Below are positions 34,087-46,681 of a DNA stretch of 64,000 bases, in pieces (positions within the stretch are counted from its first letter, which is position 1; each line of letters begins with the position of its first letter). This DNA is from Bryum argenteum. Taxonomy: Eukaryota > Streptophyta > Bryopsida > Bryales > Bryaceae. Where the stretch lies: positions 26,428,097-26,492,096 of the forward strand of contig CM073324.1 of the NCBI GenBank assembly GCA_037043015.1, written 5' to 3'. The translations under genes were made by a program, and so were the position numbers. The notes beneath the pieces are model-generated. The model saw only the letters and a list, made by a program, of their open reading frames with translations, had not been told where the DNA came from and ran no database searches.

Positions 34087-35164
34087 CAATACAAGGAGAA
34101 TAGTATCCTAATTGACGAAATTTTGACAGAAACCTGCCAATTGTTCCGTCAATTAGGAGACCCTGATTCGGTCACTCAATTGACAGAATTCTATCATTCA
34201 TTTGTCAATTTGGACGAAGTTCCACAATGCAAAAAAATTAAAAATTCGGAAATTTTGAGGAAACATTTCTCTGCCCGGGCACGCCGGGCAGCAGCGTTGG
34301 CACAACGAAAAATAGCGCGGGCCCCATCAAGGGGGTAGCGAGGGCCCTACCGCGGGAAATGCGAGCCCTACCGGTGGAGGCTCACAAGTGGTATGTTAGG
34401 GGATTCAATCCCTTGACCTCACGGGTATAGTCCAAGTGACTAGCCAACTCACCTACTATCCAATTTCATGTCCGAAGATACGTTTTTTTTTATATATATA
34501 TGCTTTAAGTACAAGTACAGTAGACTTTGAATATTTTTCACGATGTTAAAAAAAAAAAAAAATCAAAATTTTTTTTTGAAATATTCTATGCAGGTATTTT
34601 TTATATGTATAAAAATTTCAATTTTTTTGATTTTTTTTTTTTTTGCTAGGGCCTTTTTTACTACCGAGTAGACTTTGAATATTTTTCACGATGTAAAAAA
34701 ACTTTTTTTTTTCAAAATTTTTTTTTGCACTATTTCATGCAGGTATTTTTCTATATGAAAACCAACCCAAGTGATTTTGTCCAAAACGGAGTCCGGATGA
34801 AGAAGTTATAGTTCTTCAAAGTTTCTGCCCTTCATGCAAAATGTCGTATTTTGGCATTTTGCATCAACTTTGAACGTTATGATCTCACAAATGGAGAAGA
34901 TCCAACGGTTGAAAATTTCAGCGGTAGCTCAAAAACAAGTAAATTACAAGATCCTACGGTTAAAGTCTACAAAAAGTTTTAGCAATTCCATGCTTGTCGT
35001 AAATAAAAAAAATTGACAAGAAGTTGACTAGAATTTGACAAGAAGTTGACAAAAACATTAATAATGTCCAAAGTGACAGAGTTGGGCTGCGAGATGCTGA
35101 CTTCGTCATTTCGGACATTTTTTTGTCAACTATTTGTCATCTCGGGCCCCATTTCCTTGTAGTG
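34087..35164. mobile_element. CACTA-like non-autonomous element, copy B (1,078 bp)
   Basis: Inverted, nearly identical partner of copy A. Its inner end is CAATACAAGGAGAATAG, so the canonical CACTA has one base changed. The outer end is ATTTCCTTGTAGTG at 35164. It sits between the LINE RT frame and the last codons of a gypsy integrase. The 3-bp flanks are CCC inside and AAA outside. Confidence 0.85.
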
Positions 35165-35170
35165 AAATGA

Positions 35171-36961
35171 TTAAGGATCGGTCTGTGGCGGCGGTGCCTT
35201 TTGAAAGACAGTGTGATGGTGCCTCGGGGGTCGGATTCGGTGATGATGCCTCGGGCGGATCCAGGGGGTAATAATGGCATTGATTGGCCACTCCCCGAGA
35301 CTATGACGCCCTGGGTTTTTTCCATGGGTGAGATGGATGTGGTTGATGTATGCACATGGGATGTGCATGGCCATGGCCGAGGAGGGGGAGTGTCCCTGTG
35401 CCGCTAAGTCCCAGGGGCTGACAGTGGGGTCTTCTGACGGTGCCCCTCCGTGTCCCCGAGTCTGTCCCCTGGTAGTCTGTATGTGTTCCTCGGGGTTTGT
35501 GTGTGCCTGATCGTGATTTTCTCCCCGGTGTTTTGCCTGGCTTGGCCTGATGCCTTGACTGCTGATTGCCTCGGGAGGTGCGTCCCTGGTTCCCACGGGT
35601 GGTGTATCCTTGTCGTTTATGTCCATGCTATTCTCTTCCCCGGTTTGTGCCTCGGCCGCCAATGTTGTGTGTATGTCCTGCAGGGTAATTGTTGTCGTGT
35701 GTCGGGGTACTGTGGCGTGGTATTGTTTTAATTTTGCAGAATTAACAATTGTGGCGTGAGGATCGTAGTGTGTGCTGTTGACGAGGAGCACGGTGTTGTT
35801 CGGTAACGCCAGTTGCACTGTGTAGGGGCCATGCCACATTGATTCGAATTTGGACCGTTTGAGCTTGGGGTCTCGAGGGCACCAAAGCACTTGGTCCCCC
35901 TTCTGGAAAACGCGTGGGGGCTGCGTTCCTTGAAAATGTCGGGCAGCCAAGGTTTGTTTGTGTAGTATGTGCTCGGTTGCTGAGGCTCGGATTTCTTCTA
36001 GGTGATGTAGATCTCCGAGGCGGGCTGCCAGTACCCTGTGGGGTGCGTACTCCCGTGGCTGCAGGGTTTGAAACGTTGGCACGATGTATTCCGTGGGCAG
36101 CAGTGGCTGGGTGCCGTAAACCATTTCGAATGGGCTGGCCTTCGTGGAGGTTTTGACGGCTACGCGGTATGCCCATAGTGCGGCTGGTAAGCAATCGTCC
36201 CAGTCTGCTTGGTTGGCGTGCACAAATCGTTTGAGCATGTTGATCAATGTCTTGTTTGTAGACTCGGCTTGCCCATTTCCTTGTGGATAGTATACCGTGC
36301 TGGTTCGGTGCTTGATAACGTGGTTGTCGAGGAGGTCTTGTATGACTGCGTTCACAAAATGCGTGCCTTGGTCTGAGACTATTTCCAATGGGCATCCGAA
36401 CCTTGTAATTATGTTTTCGTAAATAAACGAGGCCGTGACAACCGCGGTGTTGGTCCTCAGTGGTTTAGCTTCAACCCATTTCGTGGTGTAGTCCGTGGCC
36501 ACGAGTATGTACTTGTATCCCTGGCGGGTCACCGGCTTGATTGGGCCTACGAAGTCTAAACCCCATCGTTGAAAGGGTCCCAGGGGTGGTATTGATTTCA
36601 ATGGCACCTTGCCTTGATGCTGGAAGTTCGTCGTGGAGATTTGGTAGGCGTGACAATTTTTGATGTACTGAATTACATCCTTGTGCAGTGTTGGCCACCA
36701 ATATCTAGCGGAGAGGATCTTTTTTATTGTGGTATCGGGACCCTGGTGTCCTCCCGCGGGCCCATCGTGGAGGTGTTCGATAATTTGTTGTTGCTGTTTC
36801 GCTGGTACGCACAGCCGGATTTCTTGATCCAGCCCTTGTTTGTATAATTCTCCTCGGACCACGGTATATGGCAGTGTCGTTTGTGCAAAACTGATTTTGC
36901 GCGTCCCTGTGAGGTCCGCGGGAGTAATGCCCGTGGTGAGGTAGTGTATGATGTCAGCCCT
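35171..36961 (-). pseudogene. Gypsy integrase region
   Basis: The zinc-binding head is [12 protein letters not shown]...NCHAYQ, where the second Cys of the usual CxxC is Tyr. The DDE core is GLDFVGPI, then VSDQGTHF, then GQAESTNK, all present. A GPY-like C-terminal block (SMWHGPYTV) and a ~170-residue Pro/Thr/Asp-rich tail follow. The frame is continuous with RT except for a TGA at 36962-36964, where Trp (TGG) would fit the protein context. Confidence 0.85.
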
Positions 36962-38887
36962 TCAGTCTTCCTCGTGTCCCCTGGGGTCCGTGGCTATCTG
37001 TGCAGTTTGGACATAGGCTTCGTTGAACAAATCGTCTATCCCTTCCGCGGTGGTGTTAGTGTCCCGGGATAAGTAATCTGCCACAATGTGTCGTTTCCCA
37101 GGGACGTATACGACCTCAAAGTCGTATTCTAATAGGATCATGATCCATCGAGCTACTCTTCCTGTGACCAGAGTTTGATTCACGAGGTACGATAAGCTGT
37201 GATGGTCGACCATGAATCGAAATTTTTTCCCGAGGAGGTAATGTCTGAATTTTTTGACGGCATAGATCATTGCCAAGGCTTCTCGTTCCGTGGTGGAGTA
37301 ATTCCGCTCCGCTTGGTTGAGTAACCTGCTTGCATATGCCACGGGTTGGTCGTGTTTGCCGTTTATGTTTTGTGCCAGCATCACTCCCACGGCAATGTTG
37401 GATGCGTCTATATGGACGTGAAAAGGCTTGGACCAATCTGGTGCGATGAGGATGGGCGCGTTGGAGTATGCGTGCTTTATTTTTTCTAACGCTGCCTGTG
37501 CTTCCGGTGTCCAATCCCGGGGGTAGGCATACTTGGCATGGTTCAAGGCTGTGATTGGGGCTGTGATGTGAGCTAGTTTCTCGATGTAGATCCGATTGAA
37601 CTGGGCCAGGCCCAAGAGTCTCTGAACACCTTTCTGATTGGTTGGCGGTGTCATGTCCAGGATGTCCTTAATCTTTTCGGGGTCGGGAAGCTTGCCGTGT
37701 TTGCATACGATGTAGCCGAGGATGACCCCTGCGAAGTACAGAAACATGCACTTGTCCGCGTTGAGGCTTACCCCGTTGGCCCGACATGCGTGGAAAATTT
37801 GCCTGAGATGGGAAACGTGGTCCTTCATCTTCCCGTATACGGTTCCGTCGTCCAAATAGATTCGAAAAAACCGTTTAAGGTATGGTCTGAAGATGAGCTC
37901 CATGACACGTTGGAATGTCATGGGTGCATTTTTGGCTCCAAAAGGCATACGCTCAAACTGGTAAGGTCCCCATTCCGTGGAGAAAGTTGTTTTGTCTTTG
38001 TCCTGTTCTGACATGGCTACCTGGTAGTACCCTGAAAAGCAATCCAAGAACGAGTACATCTCATGCCCAGCCACTTCATCGATAATTTCCTCCATGTAAG
38101 GTAGGGGATAGTGGTCCTTCTTTGTCGCTACGTTGAGTTTTCTGAAATCCACACAAATGCGCAACGTGCCATTTTTCTTGGGGATAATTACCATGGGTGA
38201 GAGCCATGGCGCGGCATCCACGGGTGAGATGAACTTCGCGTGGAGCAGTTTGTCAAGTTCGGCTTCGACCCGAGCGGCGTAGTTCGGGTTCATCCTGTAT
38301 CGTCGCTGCTGTACCGGGGTGGCTCCAGGGACGAGGTCTATGGTGTGCTCGGCCAAGGCATTGGGGATACCCTTTAAATCCTCGTGGTTCCACGCAAATA
38401 TATCCCGGTACTCGTGGAACAAGGCGATAGCAGCTTGTTTCATGGCCGGGGGTGCGTCGGTATTAATCTTGATATATCTCGGTTCTTCTGTTGTACCGAG
38501 GTTGACTAACTGTACCCGTTCCTTGGCCCTGTGCGTCCATCCTGTGACCGTCTCGTGGTGTAAGGCTGTCTTTGCGGGGACAGCATTTACTACTACCTCC
38601 TCGGCTATCTCTCGTGTGAAATGATCGGGGATGTCCAATTTTTCTTCCTCTTGTACCAAACTGGCTAAATGGATTTCTGCCACGGGTAATAAGTTTGGGT
38701 GGACGTGGAGTACGAGGGCCTCTTGTTCGTTAGTGAGTTCCTCTGGCCAGTCTGTCCCAACCGCGGTCCTGATCTGGTTCACCTTGGTACGGGTGAGGCA
38801 ACTATCCACGGGAATAACCACGGTCTTCCCTTGGCGCTGGATGTAGATCTGGTTTTTGGTCCAGTCGTGGATTGCCTGCATGTCCCG
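36962..38887 (-). pseudogene. Gypsy reverse transcriptase and RNase H
   Basis: RT motifs: LLHAKFISPVDAAPWLSP, KKNGTLRICVDFRKLN, YSFLDCFSGYYQV, FERMPFGAKNAP and RIYLDDGTVY (YLDD intact). RNase H begins FHVHIDASN and includes STTEREALAMIYAVKKFRHYL. It is separated from the protease frame only by TAA (38888-38890) and ends at TGA (36962-36964). Otherwise it is one long open pol frame, so decay is recent or light. Confidence 0.9.
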
Positions 38888-39868
38888 TTACCAGGGCCTC
38901 CCCAGGATGACCGGAAAGCCACTATCGTGGGGCATTTCTATCACTACGAATGTTGCCGGTGTCGACACTCCATGTATTGTAATGCCGACCATGGTCAGAA
39001 TGCCCAGGGGGGTGACGGGGGCGTCATTTGCCATGCGTAGGATAAAACGGGCATTCCGAGGTTGGGGTAACCCCAGTGCTTGGCGAACGTGATTGCTCAT
39101 TACATTTACGCCGGATCCTCCATCAACGAGGACATTGGTCAATGTTTGTCCTCCCAGCTGGACGTGTATGACTGCAGCATCTGGGTCCATCGTGGTGGCG
39201 TTGACTTCCACGAAGGTGAGATCTGGCTTTGCCTCGGGCACCACGGTCCGTTGCAAATAGTGTTGCAATTCGGGGCTGATTTGTACGAGTTTGGCCAAGG
39301 TAATTGTTACGTTGGTCGTATCTAGTATCTGCTGAAGGGTGAAGTCCGTAGCACGCCCGTGGTCCGTGGTTACTGTTTCCAGATCCCTTTGAATGTCCGT
39401 CCTCATGTTATGCAACCATTCCCAGTGGTTTTCCGGAAATGGTTTTCGGTGTTCTATCACGTGGTTTGGGGAGTTTGCCTTTGACCTCGTGGTCACTGCA
39501 GAAGCTGATATCGTGGAAACATTTGTTTCCGGTCCGTGTACTTCGGTGAGTGTTACTCCTCCTCTCCAGTGGCCCGCGGGGTTTGAGTTCGGGGGCCCCG
39601 GGGGTTGACTGGATCGGTTCTGTGCCCATTTTTGTTTTAATATTGGGCATTGGCTCCGTCGATGGTCCAGGCCTCCGCATTCCCAACATGCATCCGTTCG
39701 GCCGGGTTGGAAGGCATCTACATTGACCTCCTCGGGGTATACCGCGGCCGTGGTGTTCCTGGGTCGCATGTGGTCCTGGGACGGGGGTGTATTGGTGGAG
39801 TACCAGCACCTTCCATGGTGGGTTTTTCCACATGTATCACATAATGGGGGTGCTACCCGGCCGGGCAT
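38888..39868 (-). pseudogene. Gypsy zinc knuckles and aspartic protease
   Basis: N-terminal CDTCGKTHHGRCW and CWECGGLDHRRSQC; the second is a clear CX2CX4HX4C knuckle. The protease core is VDGGSGVNVMS with ILGRPW near the end. TAA follows LGRPW, where related proteins continue LRD, so a Leu codon TTA to TAA change is likely. The frame is shifted +1 relative to gag with a 32-nt overlap. Confidence 0.85.
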
Positions 39869-40754
39869 CTTGCCGTGTCGAGGGTAGTGGCAGTATGGGG
39901 TTCTGTGTTTGTTTCAAAGCCATGAGTTCGCGACTGATATCGTTTGCCGCGGAAAGGATTTCTGGCAATGTCTTTACGCCACGGATAACAATGCCTTGCT
40001 GTATCCATGGTAGCAGCCCCTTTTTAAAACACTCACACATGTATTCTTCCGCGGGTCGCTGGCTCAGTTTGTCGGCCAACTGCTTAAATCTATCATAAAA
40101 TTTGTCCACCGGTTCGTTCGTGGATTGAGTAATTGATCCCAATGCTCGGAGGACTTCCGAGCTTGTTTTCAGTTTTCTGAACTTGTGTAAAAAACTGCGC
40201 TCCATGTCTTCCCAACTGGCATTGCTGTGTTCGGATTCGAAGTCAATGTACCAGTTAATGTGGTTTCCTTGGAGCGTGGTGCCGAAGATATTCTGCAGGT
40301 CCGTGGCCTGAAAGATGCCGTTCGCGCGGGCTATTACTTTGAACCTTCTAATGTGCCAATCTGGGTCCCCAGATTCATCAAACACGGGGTACGGTATCTT
40401 TGGTAACTTGGCATGGGCATCAAGGCTCCCCGGGGTGTGTGACACAGTGGGTAATCCCGTAGGTACCGCTACTGGTGCCGGTGATGGCATTCCCGAGGTG
40501 CTGGAGCTGGCCGCGGCATTATTTCCCTGGGGTATGGTTGCTGACCGCACCGCTTCTGCTGGTTCTCCCACACTTCTTGGTGTCGAAGCAATAACTTCGG
40601 GGGCGCCATTCCCCTGGATGTCTTGATATTTCAAGCTGAGCAATTCCAACTTAGCATTCGTGGCCTCATTCTGAGCAACTAAATCCGTCATTTGCTGCTT
40701 CATCCATTGTAGTAACTCCCTGGTCTCATCTTCGTGTTGCACTATTTCTTCCAT
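39837..40754 (-). CDS. Gypsy Gag (capsid) protein
   Basis: 305 codons. An N-terminal coiled coil (EDETRELLQWMKQQMTDLV) is followed by a Ser/Pro-rich linker. The retrotransposon Gag domain is at about residues 120-270 (PVFDESGDPDWHIRRFKV, WEDMERSFLHKFR, VDKFYDRFKQLADKL). It is intact from ATG to stop. The particle-forming role follows from the family. Confidence 0.85.
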   Translation of the reverse strand: MEEIVQHEDETRELLQWMKQQMTDLVAQNEATNAKLELLSLKYQDIQGNGAPEVIASTPRSVGEPAEAVRSATIPQGNNAAASSSTSGMPSPAPVAVPTGLPTVSHTPGSLDAHAKLPKIPYPVFDESGDPDWHIRRFKVIARANGIFQATDLQNIFGTTLQGNHINWYIDFESEHSNASWEDMERSFLHKFRKLKTSSEVLRALGSITQSTNEPVDKFYDRFKQLADKLSQRPAEEYMCECFKKGLLPWIQQGIVIRGVKTLPEILSAANDISRELMALKQTQNPILPLPSTRQDARPGSTPIM

Positions 40755-40913
40755 ATCTGCAACTACATTTCCACGGCTTTTTCCGCGGCGTGCCTTTCTG
40801 GGGGCATTTTCCTTCTTTTCACGCTCGTAGCCTAACGATCTCTTTCTTTTTTCTCTCTCTCTCTTTTTATTTTATTTTATTTTTTATTTTATTTTTTCTA
40901 CCTCAACACTCCA

Positions 40914-40931
40914 TCCCCAGCATGGTCGCCA
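40914..40931 (-). promoter_or_regulatory. Primer-binding site of the gypsy element
   Basis: On the minus strand TGGCGACCATGCTGGGG begins a few bases after the LTR end. It would pair with a tRNA 3' end ending in CCA. The tRNA species was not identified. Confidence 0.6.
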
Positions 40932-40934
40932 AAA

Positions 40935-41693
40935 TGTTAGCCGGGGTTTCAGACATGGAGGTGTTCGAGGCACGGAGACGAGGTAAGGACACGGGTGTAA
41001 GATATCCGGGTTAATAGCATGTTACCACGGAAGTCCCGGGGTCCAGGATAGGTGCGGCCGGTCGTTGACCGGTCACTGTATTCAGGGAATGATTGGCCGA
41101 AGAGGGTCAACTCTCCGATGGCGGGGTTTAAGCCCGAGCAGTATGAAGTCCGGAGTGTAGTCCCGCGGCGCTACTCCTCAGTGAGGTTTCCACGGTCCAA
41201 GCGTTCACTCCGCAAGAGCTATCCTTCGGTGGGGCGGGGTCGTCAACCTCAACTGCCGACCGCGTGACGAACCTGAGACACAAGTATTTCGGCCACAGGA
41301 GTTCCACGGCGCCACGGATTGTGCAAGGAATAGAATGGTGAGTAGGGAAGAAAGGTTTAGAGAGCAGACATGCATATAGAGTAGAATCGGAGCGAGTCCT
41401 GTGTATTAACTTAGTGGATGCCGAATGGCTACAGAGGTGAGCCGAAAGGTGCTCGAGCTATCACTATTCGTGGGATTCAGGACTAGCAAATGTATAATTC
41501 TATTCTCTTCTTATAATAAAACCTAACCTCCTCGCGCTGGCTTTTGCTTTAATTGTTCTGTGTCCGTGGCCTCGTTCCGTGGTTCTGTCACTGCACCCTC
41601 GGCCTCAAGCCCCGTGGTCGCTGTTATGTCTTGGTCTCCCCGTGGCTCCCCTGGTCTTCGGTAATGATACCCGCGGTGCCATGGCGGGTAACA
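40935..41693 (-). repeat. 5' LTR of the gypsy element (759 bp)
   Basis: The plus strand starts TGTTAGCCGGGG and ends GGCGGGTAACA, giving TGTTA..TAACA termini beside the PBS. No second copy is in the window, so the outer boundary rests on the terminal inverted motif alone. Confidence 0.6.
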
Positions 41694-42021
41694 TGACCCC
41701 TCCGGCCCCCGTAGTCATCTCACCACCACCCCTCAGGCCGGTGCAGGGAAATGATAGTGAGAGAGAAGAGATTCCCGTCCTGCACCGGAGGAAGTCAGGA
41801 CGAGTCCTGAGGTTCGTGGAGAGCGAGCCTTCACTACAAGGAAATAGGGCCCGATATGACCAATAGTTGACAAGAAAATGTCCAAAATGACGAAGTCGCA
41901 GGCTCCCAGCCCAACTTCTGTCACTTTGGAAATTATAAATGTTTCTGTCAACTCCTTGTCAACTTCTTGTCAACTTTTTTATTTTTGACCAGCGTGGAAT
42001 TGCTAAAACGGGGGCACTTAA

Positions 42022-42591
42022 CCCCTAACCGTCTTTGAAGCCCGAAATGGGTTTTTGCAATTTCCGGCAACCTAGATAAAGGTGTTGAAGGTAATATTTT
42101 CTGCCTAATATTTTTACTTGGCGCTCCTTATACTGCAAAGTGGGTGTGGTAAAATTTGCAAAGTGGAATTTCAATTTTTGAATCTTCTAGGGCAATTCTC
42201 GATGTGCGAGCCAAGATCGGGCAATTTAAATTTAGGTTTTCAAAAAAGAATTGGAATTACGTTCATAACCAAAGTACTACTTAAGTTCATAAGGGCTCTT
42301 GGTCAAAAAGTTTACCAATTTTAAAAGGGCAGCCTCCAAAGTTTCCAAAACAATCTTGACAATGCCCAAAAAAGCTTGGGAGACAAACTTTGGATGTTAT
42401 GATCTCGCAAATGGTAAACATCCAACGGTTCATTTTTTGAACAGTAACTAAAAATAGTCTTAAGTACAAGATCTTACGGTTGGAAGTTTCAAAAAAGAAA
42501 TAACTTTCGTTTGACCTTGGGAATGCATAGAGGTAGAAAATCGCAGTTTCAAGGTTTTGAGCTCCCAAAAACACACACGGACGGTTTGGGG
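42022..42591 (-). mobile_element. piggyBac-like MITE nested in CACTA copy C (570 bp)
   Basis: TTAA (42018-42021) precedes CCCCTAACCGTC. The inverted right end is CCCCAAACCGTC, then TTAA (42592-42595). The interior is family A in reverse orientation. It inserted after copy C formed. Confidence 0.7.
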
Positions 42592-42720
42592 TTAAGAAAA
42601 CTTGACAAATACCCAACATTTACATGTCATCCTATAATTCACAGCCCAAGAACCATAATTTTCTCACTTTCTACTTCTAGAAGCCGCATGGGGGCATGAA
42701 GGTCATTTAGGGATTTAAAC

Positions 42721-43081
42721 AAAATCAGCAGACTTTAGCAAGAATTTTGTCATAGTAGAATAGTTTTTTTCAAAAATTGTTAGGATAAAAAAAAGCTAGT
42801 AAACCAAGTAAAGTTTCATCTCCAAAAGTTCGTTTGTCATTTAAAGCCTCCAATCAAAAGTTATAGACAAAATTCAAAGACGGGTAGTAAGGAATTTTCT
42901 TTTTTGATATTTTCAAACACCCTCTTTGAATTTTGTCTATAACTTTTGAATGGAGGCTTAAAATGACAAACGGATTTTTGGAGATGAAACTTAACTTGAT
43001 TTACCAGCTTTTCTTAGTCTAAAGGTTTTTGAAAAAAGTTGTTTTACTATGTCAAAATGGCCGCCAAAGTCTGCTGAGTTT
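42721..43081. repeat. Long inverted repeat, ~160-bp arms, 42-nt loop
   Basis: Arms are 42721-42880 and 42923-43081. Inner pairing is TTCAAAGA/TCTTTGAA and outer pairing AGCAGACTTT/AAGTCTGCTG, with scattered mismatches. A read-through transcript would form a long double-stranded RNA. Confidence 0.85.
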
Positions 43082-43135
43082 GAAAACAATAAGTCTATAA
43101 AAATAAAAAAAATTCCGTAGATATCATCGAGTTGA

Positions 43136-43235
43136 ATGGAGGGTGGGTTGGTAAGGCATCAAGTTTGGATACACGAGGTCCCGTGTTCGACCCCGGCATG
43201 GGTCATGACTTCCGAAGGTCGGCCTAGACTCAGGA
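43136..43235 (+). repeat. tRNA-like module inside CACTA copy C
   Basis: GGGTTGGTAAGGCATC resembles an A box and CCCGTGTTCGACCCCGG is a good T-arm/B box (GTTCGACCC). It occupies the position of the different tRNA-like module in copies A and B. Confidence 0.55.
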
Positions 43236-43287
43236 AAAAGCTTTTTAAGAGTAATTATTGCCCGAAAATTTCGGGCAGCGAAAAAAA

Positions 43288-43289
<2 letters not shown>

Positions 43290-43333
<44 letters not shown>
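43290..43333. repeat. Poly-T tract
   Basis: An almost pure T-run of about 44 bases following the palindrome GCCCGAAAATTTCGGGC near 43261. It may be a reverse-strand poly(A) relic. Confidence 0.8.
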
Positions 43334-45234
43334 CTTTTTCTTTCCTCCCACCGTAAGAACTTGCTGACGTGTATTTTTGTCCGATTTGACAGCCGAATCG
43401 ACATGTTTTTGTTAATAAGTGACCGAATCAGGGTCTCCTAATTGACGGGACAGTTGACTGAATTACGTCAATGTCTTGTCAATTAGGTCACATATATCCT
43501 TGTAGTGCTTCCTCCTTGCCCGGAGAACAGGGGGTAGGAGTCTCAGCCCCGCCATGAGAGACCGAGGCTGTGGGAGCTCTGCAGCGAGGGGGCCCTACTC
43601 CGGAAGTGCAGACCCCGACTCGAGAAGTGCCAATGGGGGTTATCCCTACTGAGGTTCTTCTCCTGGCAGATAGTCCGGCAGAGGACCCCGGACAGCCTAC
43701 AGCCACGGGAGGAATAGAGTGGGGAGACCCGCAATATGCGAAGAAGAGGATGGTGGACCTCCCCGCTGAGAGTCCTCGCCCACGGTTCCGGAGGAAGCTC
43801 ACGAAGCTCAGGGCGGACACTTCTCCAACCCCGGCCGCCTCTCCTGTTGCCCGGGCCGAACCCCTCGAGCCGGTGATCCGAGCAATCCCAGCAGTCCAGC
43901 GAGCCACATCTTCCGGGGAGGGAGAAGCCCGGAGGAAGGGGAAGAGGGTGCTGGAGGAGTCCTCTGAGTCGGAGGACGGGGAGACCACCGCCCAGCATTC
44001 GCCTGCCCATGCTACCCGGGTACACGCAGAAGCGGCACCCTCCAACGCAGCCCGGTTGCCAGGGTGGGACGACTTCACCCCGCGGAGACCGGAGTTCGAT
44101 CCTAGCCTCCCTGTACCCCCATTCCGGATAACAGAGGAGCATCCTCTGCAGCCAATTGCGCATGCCCTGCATGTATGCACGCAGGAGCACCTCGAGATGC
44201 ACAAGGCCCTGCGCGGTATATCGGTGGTACTCCGAACCGGCCAGGTGGAGCGGTACCCCGACATGGTGAGGGATTTAGTCCGGGAAAATGCTGCAGCCCG
44301 GGCAAGCATCAGTGAGGGATCCTTCATCATCTTGCGTCAAGCCCGGGAAATTAAGCAGTTGGAGGAGGAGCTGACCAAGTAGCAGGGGTACGCTCGGCAG
44401 CATCTTTTCGGGCTCAGGAGGTTCCTGTATGCACCCAGAGAGGCACAGCTGAAGGCCCAGCTGCTCGACGCCCAATTCCAGGCCTCAGGATCGGACCTCC
44501 CAACCCGGATGGCGGCGTACATGAAGAAGGCTGCGGAAAGGATGGAAGGGGCTCTCCAGGAGATGAGAGTCCTCATCGGGGAGATGGCCAGGACTTTTCC
44601 CGGGGAGGTACCTCCTCTGGCGGTAGTAGAGGATACCCCCATCCAGGGCAACCCCGAAGTGACCGAGGAGGCCAGAGTCGAGGAGGAAGAGCCCACTGAC
44701 CCCGTGGCCATGGAGAAGCCAGTCCTGCCAACAAACCCGAGCCCGGAGAAGACCACGAGGGAGACGGGAGCCTTGCACTCCTTCTGCAAGGACATTCCGG
44801 AGAGTACGGAGGCAAGCCGGGGAGGCATACCCCCGGTGGAAGAAGAGGCTTCCCGGATAGCGGAGGATACCCGGGTAAGGAATCCCTCTCCCATTCCACC
44901 GGACCGGACTGTGGACCCCGAGGGCAAGAGTCCTATTCCTGCCCTAGAGGCCACGATCCAACCAAGACAGGAAGGGGAGGCCGATACCCGGCCACCCGGA
45001 CTGGTAACAGAGGAGCCGCAGACACCTCGCTGTCCGGATTTAGCTATTCCGTTGGAGCCCTCTGACCTCGAGGCCCTCCCCGAGAAGGCGCTGACCGCGG
45101 AGGTCGCCCCCCTCATCCACGAGGACTTGATTGATGTCCCGGAGATCGGGGAGGCACTTCCGGACACCTCAACCCCGATGCCTTCAGGGGATACTGAGAT
45201 CCTAGGGAGCGAAGGGACCGCTCCAGTGCTCTAG

Positions 45235-46681
<1,447 letters not shown>

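Larger units (their letters stand above)
35165..41693 (-). mobile_element. Ty3/gypsy retrotransposon lacking its 3' LTR
   Basis: Minus-strand element with one LTR (40935-41693), a PBS-like site, gag, protease, RT/RNase H and integrase in gypsy order. The integrase frame runs to 35171, only seven bases from CACTA copy B, and no polypurine tract or second LTR follows. The missing end was presumably removed by the rearrangement that joined copy B here. Confidence 0.85.
41832..43507. mobile_element. CACTA-like non-autonomous element, copy C (1,676 bp)
   Basis: Termini are CACTACAAGGAAATAGG and ATATCCTTGTAGTG, flanked by a perfect CTT duplication (41829-41831 and 43508-43510). The first ~100 and last ~80 bp match copies A and B. 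The middle differs: a TTAA-flanked MITE (42022-42591), a long hairpin (42721-43081), a tRNA-like module and a poly-T tract. Confidence 0.9.
41694..45234 (+). pseudogene. Decayed gag-like frame, host of CACTA copy C
   Basis: The open frame enters from the LTR border, is cut at 41831 by CACTA copy C, and resumes in the same frame at 43511 after removing the element and one CTT. TGA at 43555-43557 and TAG at 44380-44382 then interrupt an otherwise continuous frame to 45234. It is Pro/Glu/Arg-rich, with a possible core near residues FRITEEHPLQPIAHALHVC and a helical segment (QAREIKQLEEELTK). I do not recognise the family; a retrotransposon gag-like protein is the best guess. Confidence 0.5.

Noticed and set aside
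25979..35164. One 9.2-kb CACTA transposon with ~1.08-kb terminal inverted repeats that captured a LINE
   Set aside because: Each ~1.08-kb arm has its own complete CACTA termini, the outer flanks (GGG/AAA) do not match, and the LINE frame plus CCC duplication continue across 34086 and 25978.
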